Origin: Corynebacterium oculi
GTDB taxonomy: Bacteria > Actinomycetota > Actinomycetes > Mycobacteriales > Mycobacteriaceae
Length of the DNA stretch: 64,000 nt
Direction: 5' to 3'
Assembly: GCF_001412105.1 (NCBI RefSeq)
Contig: NZ_LKST01000001.1
Coordinates: 434,001-498,000 of the forward strand
A program made the position numbers and the translations under genes. The stretch's first letter is position 1, and every line of letters begins with the position of its first letter. Positions 50,532-59,021 of the stretch are shown piece by piece. Below the pieces are notes generated by a model, which worked only from the letters and a program-made list of their open reading frames with translations, made no database searches and was not told the origin of the DNA.

Positions 50532-52316
50532 ATGGTTGTGCGCCACAGCGGGCGGGGAATCCTCGCGCTCGCACTGAGTACCGTCCTGCTCGGCGCGGGG
50601 GTGAGCGCGTGCTCCACGGGGAATCACCAGGCCGCCATCGCGCAGCATTCTCAGTGCGAGGTCACCGGCGCCGACACCGTCGCCCAGGCCCCCGAATACA
50701 TGGCGGCCACCACGCACCCCGATGCCACCCGCGCCGCCTGCGACGTGCTGGCCGAGGGCGGCAGCGCGGCCGATGCCCTCATCGCCGCCCAGGCGGTGCT
50801 GGGGCTGGTGGAACCACAGTCCTCGGGGCCCGGCGGCGGGGCGATCGCGCTCTACCACGACGCCGCCACGGGACAGACCCGCGCCTACGACGCGGTGGTG
50901 CACAGCCTGAATAACGATGACGCGGTGACGGACGGGGTGGACGAGGAGGTGCGCAGCATCGGCGTGCCCCAGACCCTGCGCCTGCTGCGCCAGCTCCACG
51001 AGGATCACGCCACCATGCCGCTGAGCGACCTGGTTGATCCCGCCTACCAGCTGGGAACCCGGGGTTTTAGCGCCAGCGCGCGCCTGGCGGGGGCGATGGA
51101 GGGAAACCAGCGCCCCTTTAGGCTCTCCAAGCCGGGGGCGGTGTTGCGCAACGCCAGCGGGGACCGCCCCGCCGAGGGGGACGAACTGCACAATAAGCCC
51201 TACGCGGAATTTCTGCGGGAATGGGCGCGCGAGGGCGGATTGAGCGAGGAAATGGTGGCGAACATGCGCGCCGAGCTGTTGGACCAGGCGGCGGGGGAGG
51301 AATACGTGGACTCCCTGCTGGCCGAGTGGCAGCGGGAGGCATCCGCCCCCGTGGAATCACGGGAGGCCCTGTGCACGGACTTTGCTGAGTCCAGCGTGTG
51401 CGGCAACCCCTCCACCGCCACCGGCATGATGGTGGTGGCCCAGGCCCTGGGCATCATGCGTCACCTCGATCTGGGCAGGCTAGACCCCTATTCCGAGGAG
51501 GATACCCAGGTGGCCCGGGCCACGGCGGCGCACATGATGACGGAGGCCGAGCGCCTGGCCTTCACGGACGCCAACACCTGGATGGACGATCCGAACTTTG
51601 ACCCCCAGCGCGCCCGGGCTTACCTGGAACAGGTGGTGACCAACGAGGACTACCTGCGCGCCAAGGCCGGGGAGATCACGCAGAAAAACAGCGTGGACGA
51701 TCCCCAGCCCGCAGACCTTGAGGGCTTTAGCCACCACGGCTACGAGGACTCTCAGGAGGAGGGAACCGCGCAGATCACCGTGGCCGATGGGCAAGGCAAC
51801 GTGGCCGCCATGACCACCACGCTGCAACGCAACTTCGGCAGTGGGTTGATGGCGCAGGGCTTCTTCCTCAACAATTCCCTGGATAACTTCTCTGCCGATG
51901 CCACCCCGGAGGGGCCGAATGGGCGTCGTAACGCCTCTACCCCCAGAACCATGATGGCCCCGCTGATTGCGCGCTCGGGGGACACCGTGCTGGGGCTGGG
52001 CTCTCCCGGAGGGCGCAAGATCCCCTCCTACAACCTCAAGAACCTCGTGGCCATGACCCAATGGGGACTCAGCCCCGCCGAGGCGATCGCCATGCCCAAC
52101 TTCGGGGCCGATAACCGCAACGGGGCCTACGCGGAAACCATGTACGGGGAGGAAACCCTCTCCCACCAGGGTTCGCTGCAAAGGCTGCTGCGCGAGTGGG
52201 GCCAACCCCTCACGGTGGGGGAGGCCGATAGCGGTGCCGGCATCGTGCGCAGCACCCCCGACGGATGGGAAGGCGGTGCAGACTCACGACGCGGCGGTGC
52301 CGTGGCTGGCGGATAA
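50532..52316 (+). CDS. CapD-like gamma-glutamyltransferase lipoprotein
   Basis: This 594-residue enzyme of the gamma-glutamyltranspeptidase fold is self-cleaving and acts outside the membrane. The lipobox LLGAGVSAC puts the acylated Cys at 27. Family landmarks are AEGGSAADALIAAQAVLGLV, PQSSGPGGGAIALYHD, the processing site EEGTAQITVADGQGN with nucleophile Thr412, TTTLQRNFGSGLMAQGFFLN and LGSPGGRKIPSYNL. The usual TTHxS motif is changed to TAQIT but the first Thr is kept. Because capB and capC follow 52 bp later, it may play the CapD role (anchoring or trimming poly-gamma-glutamate) rather than glutathione turnover. ATG 50532 follows AAAGGAAGAG. Confidence 0.88.
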   Translation: MVVRHSGRGILALALSTVLLGAGVSACSTGNHQAAIAQHSQCEVTGADTVAQAPEYMAATTHPDATRAACDVLAEGGSAADALIAAQAVLGLVEPQSSGPGGGAIALYHDAATGQTRAYDAVVHSLNNDDAVTDGVDEEVRSIGVPQTLRLLRQLHEDHATMPLSDLVDPAYQLGTRGFSASARLAGAMEGNQRPFRLSKPGAVLRNASGDRPAEGDELHNKPYAEFLREWAREGGLSEEMVANMRAELLDQAAGEEYVDSLLAEWQREASAPVESREALCTDFAESSVCGNPSTATGMMVVAQALGIMRHLDLGRLDPYSEEDTQVARATAAHMMTEAERLAFTDANTWMDDPNFDPQRARAYLEQVVTNEDYLRAKAGEITQKNSVDDPQPADLEGFSHHGYEDSQEEGTAQITVADGQGNVAAMTTTLQRNFGSGLMAQGFFLNNSLDNFSADATPEGPNGRRNASTPRTMMAPLIARSGDTVLGLGSPGGRKIPSYNLKNLVAMTQWGLSPAEAIAMPNFGADNRNGAYAETMYGEETLSHQGSLQRLLREWGQPLTVGEADSGAGIVRSTPDGWEGGADSRRGGAVAGG

Positions 52317-52368
52317 ACACAGCACGATCTTTTACTCCTCTTAACTAAGAATCAGGAATCACGGATAC

Positions 52369-53646
52369 ATGCTTGCTTTCCTCGCGATGTCCGGCGCGCT
52401 CGCCGGGGCGTCCATGACCTACTTCCACCGCCACGAGCGCGAGCACCGCGCCCGGCTCGACGGCCTGCGCCACCACGTCCACGTCAACGGAATCCGTGGA
52501 AAATCCACGCTCACCCGCATGATCGGCGGCGTGCTGCGCGAGGCCGGGCACAACACCATCGCCAAGACCACGGGAACCTACGCCTGCGTGATCGACGGCC
52601 ACGCCGAGGAACACCCCATCCGGCGCACCGGCCCCGCCAACATCAACGAGCAGTACCGCTTTGTCAAGGAATGGATCACCCCGGAAATAGACGCCCTGGT
52701 GGTGGAGTGCATGGCGGTCAAACCCAAATACCAGCGCATCTGCCAGGATACCATCCTGCGCTCGCCCATCACGGTGATTACCAACGTGCGCCTGGATCAC
52801 CAGGAGGACATGGGCGATACCTTGGAGGAGATCGCGGCCTCACTGTGCAACACCGTGCCGGAGAACGGGGTGGTGATTACCGGGGAGCGTTCCCCCAAAC
52901 TGGTGGAGATCATTCGCCATCACGCCCAGGAGCGCGGCAGCCGCCTGGTGGTGGCGGAGGAAACCGAACTCTCCCGCGACCTGGTGCCGCGCTTTAGCTA
53001 CCAGCAGTTCGAGGAAAACATCGCGGTGGCCCTGGCCGTGGCCGAGGAACTGGGCATTGACACGCACACCGCCGTGCGCGGAATGCTCAAGGCCGCACCC
53101 GACCCCGGCACCACCTCCGTGACCAAGATCCCCGACGGACACGACTCCATGTTCTGGGTGCCCATGTTTGCGGTGAACGACTGGGAATCCACCGTGCGCG
53201 TCTTTGACAGCGTCTCCGAGACCTTCCTCCCGGACTCCTGCCGCCGCGTGGTGGCCCTCAACAACCGTGCCGACCGAACCGACCGCGCCGCCATGTTCAT
53301 CGACCTGGTATCCACCGACCTGCGTGCGGAGATCGACCGCGTGGTGCTCTACGGAGACCTGCAAGAAGTGGTGCGCCAACGCCTGATTGACCAGGGATTC
53401 CCCGAGGACGGGATCATCACCACCGCCGACTGCGAGGTGGAAAACGAAACCGAGGACGGCAAGGAACTAGTGGCCCGAGCCCGCCGCGGCTTCGAGGGGC
53501 AGGACGTGGCCATCTTCGGCATGGTCAATATCCACACCGATCACGTCACCGCCATGCGCCGCTACATTTCCGACGTCGTGGATCGCACCACCAACCGCAC
53601 GCCCATGCCCGCCGCGGAGACCGAAAGCGAGGCCGCAGCCCAGTGA
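52369..53646 (+). CDS. capB: Poly-gamma-glutamate synthase ligase subunit CapB/PgsB
   Basis: CapB is a Mur-ligase-like, membrane-associated ATPase that joins glutamates through gamma-carboxyl amide bonds. The 425-residue protein has an N-terminal hydrophobic anchor (MLAFLAMSGALAGASM), the nucleotide motif HVNGIRGKSTLTRM (residues 38-51, as in PgsB), and the conserved TTGTYACVIDGH, RRTGPANINEQYR, ALVVECMAVKPKYQ and TNVRLDHQEDMGDTLEEIA. The C-terminus includes VVALNNRADRTDRA and VAIFGMVNIHTDH. The stop overlaps the GTG of capC by 4 nt. Identification as the CapB/PgsB family is firm; product chemistry is inferred. Confidence 0.92.
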   Translation: MLAFLAMSGALAGASMTYFHRHEREHRARLDGLRHHVHVNGIRGKSTLTRMIGGVLREAGHNTIAKTTGTYACVIDGHAEEHPIRRTGPANINEQYRFVKEWITPEIDALVVECMAVKPKYQRICQDTILRSPITVITNVRLDHQEDMGDTLEEIAASLCNTVPENGVVITGERSPKLVEIIRHHAQERGSRLVVAEETELSRDLVPRFSYQQFEENIAVALAVAEELGIDTHTAVRGMLKAAPDPGTTSVTKIPDGHDSMFWVPMFAVNDWESTVRVFDSVSETFLPDSCRRVVALNNRADRTDRAAMFIDLVSTDLRAEIDRVVLYGDLQEVVRQRLIDQGFPEDGIITTADCEVENETEDGKELVARARRGFEGQDVAIFGMVNIHTDHVTAMRRYISDVVDRTTNRTPMPAAETESEAAAQ

Positions 53647-54650
53647 CCAGCGTGGACTTTGGCTCCTATTATTTCCTGGTAGACCTCATCCACATCACCT
53701 TCCTGGTGGGCCTGGTGGTGAGCTACCTCTACTTCCGCTCCCGGCAGATCTCCGTGGGCGGCTCGCTCACCGTGGGCTACCTGGCGGCCTCCCTGTACAT
53801 GCCGTGGAACGTGATCTTCACGGTGGCGGTATCCGTGGTGGCCTGGTTGCTCATCAAGTACGTGATCCTCAAGGTCTGGCTGCCGCGCCCCCGCCAAATC
53901 TTCGCCATCGGCCTCTTCGTGGGCGTGCTCTGCGGGGCGCTGTGGGTGATCGGCAGCGAATACCTCTTTGGTGCCCAGGTACACGGCATGGAGTTCGCGC
54001 TCATCGGCGTGATCGTGCCCGGTATGCTGTGCAACTCCCTGGTCAAGCAGGGGCCGCGCCGCACCCTGATCCCCCTGGCCTGGATGGTGCCGCTGGCCGG
54101 GCTCATCGGCCTGGCCATCACCTGGCTCACCAGCGTGGTGCTGCCGCTTTCTTTCTCCAGCGCGCTCTTCGAGCAGATCGCGCGCTCCGAACCCAAGTTC
54201 TTTGGCATCGCGGCGGCCTCCGTGCTGTGCGCCATCCTTATCCAAGACGGCTTCCTTAAAAACCTCAAGCTGCGCACCGGCGGTTACATCACCGCCGGAT
54301 TGCTGGTGGCCAGCTCCATTCACCCCCGCTACATCGCCGTGCTGGCGGCCTCCGCCGTGGTGGTCTGGGCGATCTATAGCCTGTATGCGCGTCGGGTGCC
54401 GCTCTTTGGCAAGGATCGCTTCATCGTTCTGTGCGCGCTCTCCATTCTCACCGTGATTGCTTTGGAGGCCCTGGTGGTGGCGCTCACGGGGCACCGCGTG
54501 GGCGGGGCGGAGAATATCGTGTTCTGCATCCTCCCGGCGATCGTGGCCAATGACCTGGTGCAGCATGGCTGGAAGCGCACGGGCGGGGGTCTGGCCCTGG
54601 CCGTGGTGGTGTGCGCGGCGATCGCCGCGCCGGTGGCGGCGCTGTCTTAA
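53643..54650 (+). CDS. capC: Double-length CapC/PgsC membrane protein
   Basis: CapC/PgsC is the membrane partner of CapB in poly-gamma-glutamate synthesis and export, usually near 150 residues. This one has 335 residues and is visibly duplicated. GGSLTVGYLAASLYMP (39-54) matches GGYITAGLLVASSIHP (213-228), and the end of each half matches too: LIGVIVPGMLCNSLVKQG (~120-137) against FCILPAIVANDLVQHG (~294-309). About 10 TMs are expected. GTG 53643 overlaps the capB stop. No CapA/PgsA or CapE gene follows; the transcript probably ends at the hairpin repeat downstream. Confidence 0.87.
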   Translation: MTSVDFGSYYFLVDLIHITFLVGLVVSYLYFRSRQISVGGSLTVGYLAASLYMPWNVIFTVAVSVVAWLLIKYVILKVWLPRPRQIFAIGLFVGVLCGALWVIGSEYLFGAQVHGMEFALIGVIVPGMLCNSLVKQGPRRTLIPLAWMVPLAGLIGLAITWLTSVVLPLSFSSALFEQIARSEPKFFGIAAASVLCAILIQDGFLKNLKLRTGGYITAGLLVASSIHPRYIAVLAASAVVVWAIYSLYARRVPLFGKDRFIVLCALSILTVIALEALVVALTGHRVGGAENIVFCILPAIVANDLVQHGWKRTGGGLALAVVVCAAIAAPVAALS

Positions 54651-54681
54651 GGGTCAGGCCGGTTCCCGGCCCGGATGGCGA

Positions 54682-54800
54682 TTTTTCCCCGCCACTGCGT
54701 GACGGGTGTGATCCTCGGGAGGCACCGAGCGATAAGCGCGCACCTTTCCTCGCCACTGCGTGACGGGTGTGGCTCCCACCCGTCACCCACAGGCGAGGTG
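54682..54800 (+). repeat. Intergenic repeat, doublet with 61-bp phase, ending in a hairpin
   Basis: GCCACTGCGTGACGGGTGTG occurs at 54691 and 54752, exactly 61 bp apart, each behind a TTTTCC or TTTCCT tract. The second copy continues into a perfect 10-bp inverted repeat, GTGACGGGTG (54760-54769) with CACCCGTCAC. A related array lies at 61881-62075. It separates capC from the convergent phosphoesterase gene and may terminate both. Confidence 0.75.
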
Positions 54801-54820
54801 AGGGGAAAGAAAGGGAAAGA

Positions 54821-56626
54821 CTAGCCCCGCGCCGTCAACCACTGTTCCCGCCCCAGCGGCCTGGCCACCAGGCGGGTCTCGCCCATGCCGCCCACCCAGG
54901 GGGTATCGGGCTTCCCAGCCCAGATGGAGGCCCCGATCAACCAGGGTTGGTGGGCGGTGGCTAACCCGTTGGCCCCGAGGACGTCGCGCAGAATGGGGGC
55001 GTGATCCACGAACATCTCCACGGTGTCGCGGGTGGGATCGTTGACCACGGCCACGTGCAGCCACCTGCCCAGGGGAACCTCGTGGGACCAGTTCGAGGAG
55101 CCGGTGGTGTTTCCGCGCGTGGCCACGGCGGACCACTGCACCTCGCGCAGCGAGGAGATGGCCAGCAGCGCCGGGGGTTCCTCTGGTTCCTCTCCGCCGC
55201 GTTCGCCCAGGCGGCCCAGCAGGCCCATCCAGAAGTTTTCCTCACCAAAGGCGGGATCGAGGTAAAGGAAGGTCTCTAGGGTGTAGCCCTCCTCGAAGGT
55301 CAGGGAGTTGAGCGGGGCGTCGGGCGCGGTGCGCAGCCAGCTGCGGTGGGGCTGTGCCCAGTACAGGGCCGCTCCGTCGGCGGAGAGTGGGTGAGACTCG
55401 GGAATCACGCGCAGCCCACCGGGGTCGGCGGCGGTGGCGTGATTGTTGTTGCCGGAGACGTCGATAAGCGTGCCCGGGGTGGACGCACCGGGCCGCCAGT
55501 GTGCGGCGGCGGGGACGCGCGGATAGTCCTCGGCGGAGCGGGGGAGCTGGCCGGGATCAATCACCGGGGCGGTGTACCCGGCGGTGATGAGGGTGAGGGC
55601 GCGGCCGGTGTAATCCGGGGCGGTGCCGGCGCGCCGGGGGAGCCGCAGCGGCAGCGTCCAGGAGTCGGGTTCGTCCAGGAGTACCGCGTCAAACTGGTTG
55701 AGGGTAGCGGAGGGCTTGGTGGCCACCCAGGGGGAGAGCGCCGTCATGGTCAAGGTAGCGGCGGCGAGGTCGAAGTGCAGCAGCCCCAGCAGGCCGTTGC
55801 CGCCCTGGTAGGCCATCTGGTAGTCCTGCAAGACGTGGATAACCTCGTGGCCGTGGGCGTTGCGGCGCAGCGTGTATCCCGCGCCGTGGTGGTGCCCGGC
55901 CAGGGTGAGGAAGATCTGATCGTTGGACGCGATGAGCCGTTCCCACAGGTGCTCGCCGTATTCCTCGGTGAGAAAGACCTCGCCCTGCGGGTCGATCCCC
56001 GTGATCTCGTGCGAGGTGAGAATGGTGGGCACGCCGGGGTGGGCGTCGAGCACCCCCTGCGCCCAGGCGAGGGCGGCGTCGTTAGCGCGCCAGGCCAGGG
56101 CGAGCACCAGGAAGTCCTGCTCGGCGGCGCGGAAGAGGTGGTACTCGCATTCGTTGTTGGGTGCCTCGTAGCGTCCCCGGCAGGTGCTTCTCGACGCCGG
56201 GAAGTGTGCGGCGAAGGGAGTGGGGCGCTGCTCGGAGAGGTCGTGGTTGCCCGGCAGCACGGAATAGGGCAGCGCGGCCTCGTCGAGGGTGCGCATGGCG
56301 GCGCTGGCGACCTCCCATTCCTGGGCAACGTCGGCCTGATCCACGATGTCGCCCAGGTGGGTGACAAAGGCGATGCCTAATTCCTCCTGGTGCTGGCTCA
56401 GCCAGCGGGTCTGTTCCGCGTAGGGCTCCACGCCGTAGCGGGCGCGGTAGAGGTTGCCGGTGTCCGGGGTGGCGTAGCGGGAATAAAACTGGGTGTCCGG
56501 CAGGACGCCGATGGTGAACCCGGAGCCTGCCTGCGCGCTGGCATAGGCCCGGGCCAGGGCGGGGTGGAGGGCCAGCGCACCCAAGGCGCTGAGGCGGAGG
56601 AACTGGCGGCGTTTCAGAGTGTTCAT
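54821..56626 (-). CDS. Tat-exported metallophosphoesterase with LamG-like domain
   Basis: The 601-residue protein has a twin-arginine signal (MNTLKRRQFLRLSALGALAL) and a calcineurin-like phosphoesterase domain with all metal motifs: VLPDTQFYS, THLGDIVDQ, VLPGNHDLSE, LTSHEI and LAGHHHGAGY (residues ~40-270). The C-terminal ~200 residues resemble a concanavalin/LamG lectin fold (FEEGYTLETFLYLDP, GRWLHVAVVNDPTRDTVEMF). It likely acts on a phosphodiester or sugar-phosphate at the cell surface; the substrate is unknown. It converges with the cap operon. CapA/PgsA is also a metallophosphoesterase-fold protein, but this sequence is not of that type. Confidence 0.85.
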   Translation of the reverse strand: MNTLKRRQFLRLSALGALALHPALARAYASAQAGSGFTIGVLPDTQFYSRYATPDTGNLYRARYGVEPYAEQTRWLSQHQEELGIAFVTHLGDIVDQADVAQEWEVASAAMRTLDEAALPYSVLPGNHDLSEQRPTPFAAHFPASRSTCRGRYEAPNNECEYHLFRAAEQDFLVLALAWRANDAALAWAQGVLDAHPGVPTILTSHEITGIDPQGEVFLTEEYGEHLWERLIASNDQIFLTLAGHHHGAGYTLRRNAHGHEVIHVLQDYQMAYQGGNGLLGLLHFDLAAATLTMTALSPWVATKPSATLNQFDAVLLDEPDSWTLPLRLPRRAGTAPDYTGRALTLITAGYTAPVIDPGQLPRSAEDYPRVPAAAHWRPGASTPGTLIDVSGNNNHATAADPGGLRVIPESHPLSADGAALYWAQPHRSWLRTAPDAPLNSLTFEEGYTLETFLYLDPAFGEENFWMGLLGRLGERGGEEPEEPPALLAISSLREVQWSAVATRGNTTGSSNWSHEVPLGRWLHVAVVNDPTRDTVEMFVDHAPILRDVLGANGLATAHQPWLIGASIWAGKPDTPWVGGMGETRLVARPLGREQWLTARG

Positions 56627-56715
56627 GGGCGGCAGGGTAGCGCGGCGATGTGTCGGCGGCGTGTCGGGCGGGTTACCCCCGGGTAAACAAAGCGGGGCGT
56701 TAGCCGGGGGCTACC

Positions 56716-57606
56716 ATGGGCAGCATGTCTGCAACCCGTGCCAAGCTGACCCCCGGAAAGCCCACCCCCATCCGCGCCGTGCCCGAGCACATCGCCCGCC
56801 CGGAGTACGCCTGGAAGGACGAGGTGCAAGAAAACATTGGGGAGCCGTTTATCCAAACCCCCGAGACCATCGAGGCCATGCGCGAGGCCTCCGCCATCGC
56901 CGCCAACGCCCTGGCTGTGGCCGGGGCCGCCGTGAAGCCGGGGGTGACCACCGATGAGATCGACCGCGTGGCCCACGAATACATGATCGACCACGGCGCG
57001 TACCCCTCCACCCTGGGGTACCTGCACTTTCCCAAGTCCTGCTGCGTCTCCCTCAACGAGATCGTGTGCCACGGCATTCCCGATAGCACGGTGATCCAGG
57101 ACGGGGACATCGTCAATATCGACGTCACGGCCTTTAAAAACGGCGTGCACGGGGACACCAACGCCACGTTCTTGGCCGGGGAGGTATCCGAGGAACACCG
57201 CCTGCTGGTGGAGCGCACCTATGAGGCCACCATGCGCGGCATCAAGGCCGCCAAGCCGGGCCGGGAGATCAACGTGATTGGCCGGGTGATCGAGTCCTAC
57301 GCCAAACGCTTTGGGTACAACGTGGTCACGGATTTCACCGGGCACGGGGTGGGAACCACGTTCCACAACGGCCTGATCGTGCTCCACTACGATTCCGATG
57401 CCTACCGCGACGTGCTAGAGCCCGGCATGACGCTCACGGTGGAGCCGATGATTAACATCGGCGGCCTGGACTATGACATCTGGGAGGACGGCTGGACGGT
57501 GCAAAACCGCGACGGCAAGTTCACCGCGCAGTTTGAACACACCATCCTCATCACCGAGGACGGCAACGAGATCCTCACCCTCCCCACCGAGCAGGCCGGG
57601 GCCTAG
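56716..57606 (+). CDS. map: Methionine aminopeptidase
   Basis: This type I methionine aminopeptidase removes the initiator Met. The 296-residue protein has an N-terminal extension (~45 residues) typical of actinobacterial MapB, then the pita-bread core: [38 protein letters not shown] with the metal Asp pair, [12 protein letters not shown] with His, TVEPMI and QFEHTILIT with the two Glu. ATG 56716 is used; ATG 56725 is possible. Its stop lies 1 nt from the mtr stop (convergent). Confidence 0.94.
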   Translation: MGSMSATRAKLTPGKPTPIRAVPEHIARPEYAWKDEVQENIGEPFIQTPETIEAMREASAIAANALAVAGAAVKPGVTTDEIDRVAHEYMIDHGAYPSTLGYLHFPKSCCVSLNEIVCHGIPDSTVIQDGDIVNIDVTAFKNGVHGDTNATFLAGEVSEEHRLLVERTYEATMRGIKAAKPGREINVIGRVIESYAKRFGYNVVTDFTGHGVGTTFHNGLIVLHYDSDAYRDVLEPGMTLTVEPMINIGGLDYDIWEDGWTVQNRDGKFTAQFEHTILITEDGNEILTLPTEQAGA

Positions 57607-57607
57607 C

Positions 57608-58993
57608 CTAGAACTCCAGCCCCAGCAGGGCGTTTTCCACCACCTCGGGCAGTGCGGGGTGGATCCAATACTGCTCGCGGGCGGCCTTACGCACGTCAAT
57701 GTCAAAGGCCATGATCGTGATGAGCTGCTGGATCAGGGTGGAGGCCTGCGGGCCCATGAGGTGTGCGCCCAGAAGCCGACCGGTGGAGCGATCCGCGATG
57801 AGCTTGACCAGTCCGGTGGTATCCTCCATCGCCCAGCCGTAGGCCACGTCGCCGTACTTTTGTACCTTGACGGTCACGTCCGCCCCGCTGCGGTGGGCCT
57901 GCTCCTCCGTGAGCCCCACGGTGGCGATCTGCGGGTGGGTAAACACCGCCGCGGGGACGTGCTCGTGCGGCATGGGGCGCAGATCCTCCGGGTGCAGCAG
58001 GTTATGCCACACGGCGCGGGCCTCCGCGTTGGCTACGTGCTTGAGCAGGTGCGGGGAGGAGACGTCGCCAAGCGCCCACACGCCGTGGGCGGTGGTGGAA
58101 CGGCCGTACTCATCCACGTCCACCCTGCCCTTGGTCACGGACACGTTGCCTGCCTGGGCATCGAGGCGATCACCATTGGGCACCCGGCCGGTGGCCACCA
58201 GCAGGTGGGTGGCCTGAACGGTGGAGCCATCGCTCAGTGCGGCGGTGATCCTGCCCTCGGCCTGGGTGAGTCCTTCGATTTCGGCGTTAAAGCGCACGTC
58301 GTAGCGCTCGGCGGCCAGCTTGGTGAACTCCCGGCTGATCTCCGTATCCAGGTGGCGCAACAGGGCATCGGAGCGGTTCACTATGGTCACCCTGGTGCCC
58401 AGGGCCTCAAACACGTGCGCGAACTCCATGGCGATGTACCCGCCGCCCACGATGATGAGGGATTCCGGCTGCTCGGGCAGCCGCATGATCGTCTCATTGG
58501 TGTGGTACTCCACCCCGGAATCCGTGATCGCCGCCGGGATCATGGGGCGGGAACCCGCCGCGATCACCACGTTATCGGCAGAGATGAGGGCTTCCGTATC
58601 GCCCTGTCCGGTGCGCAGGGTGCGCTCGCCCACGAACACCGCGTGCCGATCGTACACATCGATATTGGGGGTTCGGGGCCCACGGCGATACTCCTCCCCG
58701 GCCTTGGCAAAGGGATCGATGCGCTTGTCAAACACGCGGGACACAATGCCGGGCCAATCCACGGAATTAACCTGTGCGTCCACCCCGAGCCTGGCGGCGT
58801 GCCGGGCCTTCAGGGCGAGGTCCGCGGCGTACACGTACATCTTGGTGGGAATGCAGCCCACGTTGAGGCAGGTGCCGCCAAAGCGGGCTTCCTCCACGAG
58901 GGCGATGGAGAGATCATCGAACTCGGCGGGCAGGGTATTGCCGGAACCGGAGCCGATGACGATCAGGTCATAATGCTTGGCGGGGGAACTCAT
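57608..58993 (-). CDS. mtr: Mycothione reductase
   Basis: Mtr reduces mycothiol disulfide with NADPH, the actinobacterial counterpart of glutathione reductase. The 461-residue flavoprotein has the FAD motif LIVIGSGSGN, the redox pair in GGTCLNVGCIPTK, an NADPH site (LIIVGGGYIAMEFAHVFEAL), WALGDVSSPHLLKHVA and the C-terminal His-Glu region HPALPEVVENALLGL. ATG 58993 (MSSPAKHYD) is chosen; a longer frame to 59053 reads into the hydrolase gene. mtr, this hydrolase and mqo occur together in other corynebacteria. Confidence 0.94.
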   Translation of the reverse strand: MSSPAKHYDLIVIGSGSGNTLPAEFDDLSIALVEEARFGGTCLNVGCIPTKMYVYAADLALKARHAARLGVDAQVNSVDWPGIVSRVFDKRIDPFAKAGEEYRRGPRTPNIDVYDRHAVFVGERTLRTGQGDTEALISADNVVIAAGSRPMIPAAITDSGVEYHTNETIMRLPEQPESLIIVGGGYIAMEFAHVFEALGTRVTIVNRSDALLRHLDTEISREFTKLAAERYDVRFNAEIEGLTQAEGRITAALSDGSTVQATHLLVATGRVPNGDRLDAQAGNVSVTKGRVDVDEYGRSTTAHGVWALGDVSSPHLLKHVANAEARAVWHNLLHPEDLRPMPHEHVPAAVFTHPQIATVGLTEEQAHRSGADVTVKVQKYGDVAYGWAMEDTTGLVKLIADRSTGRLLGAHLMGPQASTLIQQLITIMAFDIDVRKAAREQYWIHPALPEVVENALLGLEF

Positions 58994-59021
58994 GTGGGAT
59001 ACAACCTCCGGGGGCTGGTAG

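Noticed and set aside
54730..54741. GCGATAAGCGCG as a tenth copy of the 11-mer
   Set aside because: It matches only GATAAGC and lacks the CGTC part, so it is not counted.
54821..56626. CapA/PgsA homologue completing the cap operon
   Set aside because: Opposite strand, Tat signal and LamG-like tail. Its motifs are those of calcineurin-like phosphoesterases, not of the PGA_cap family.
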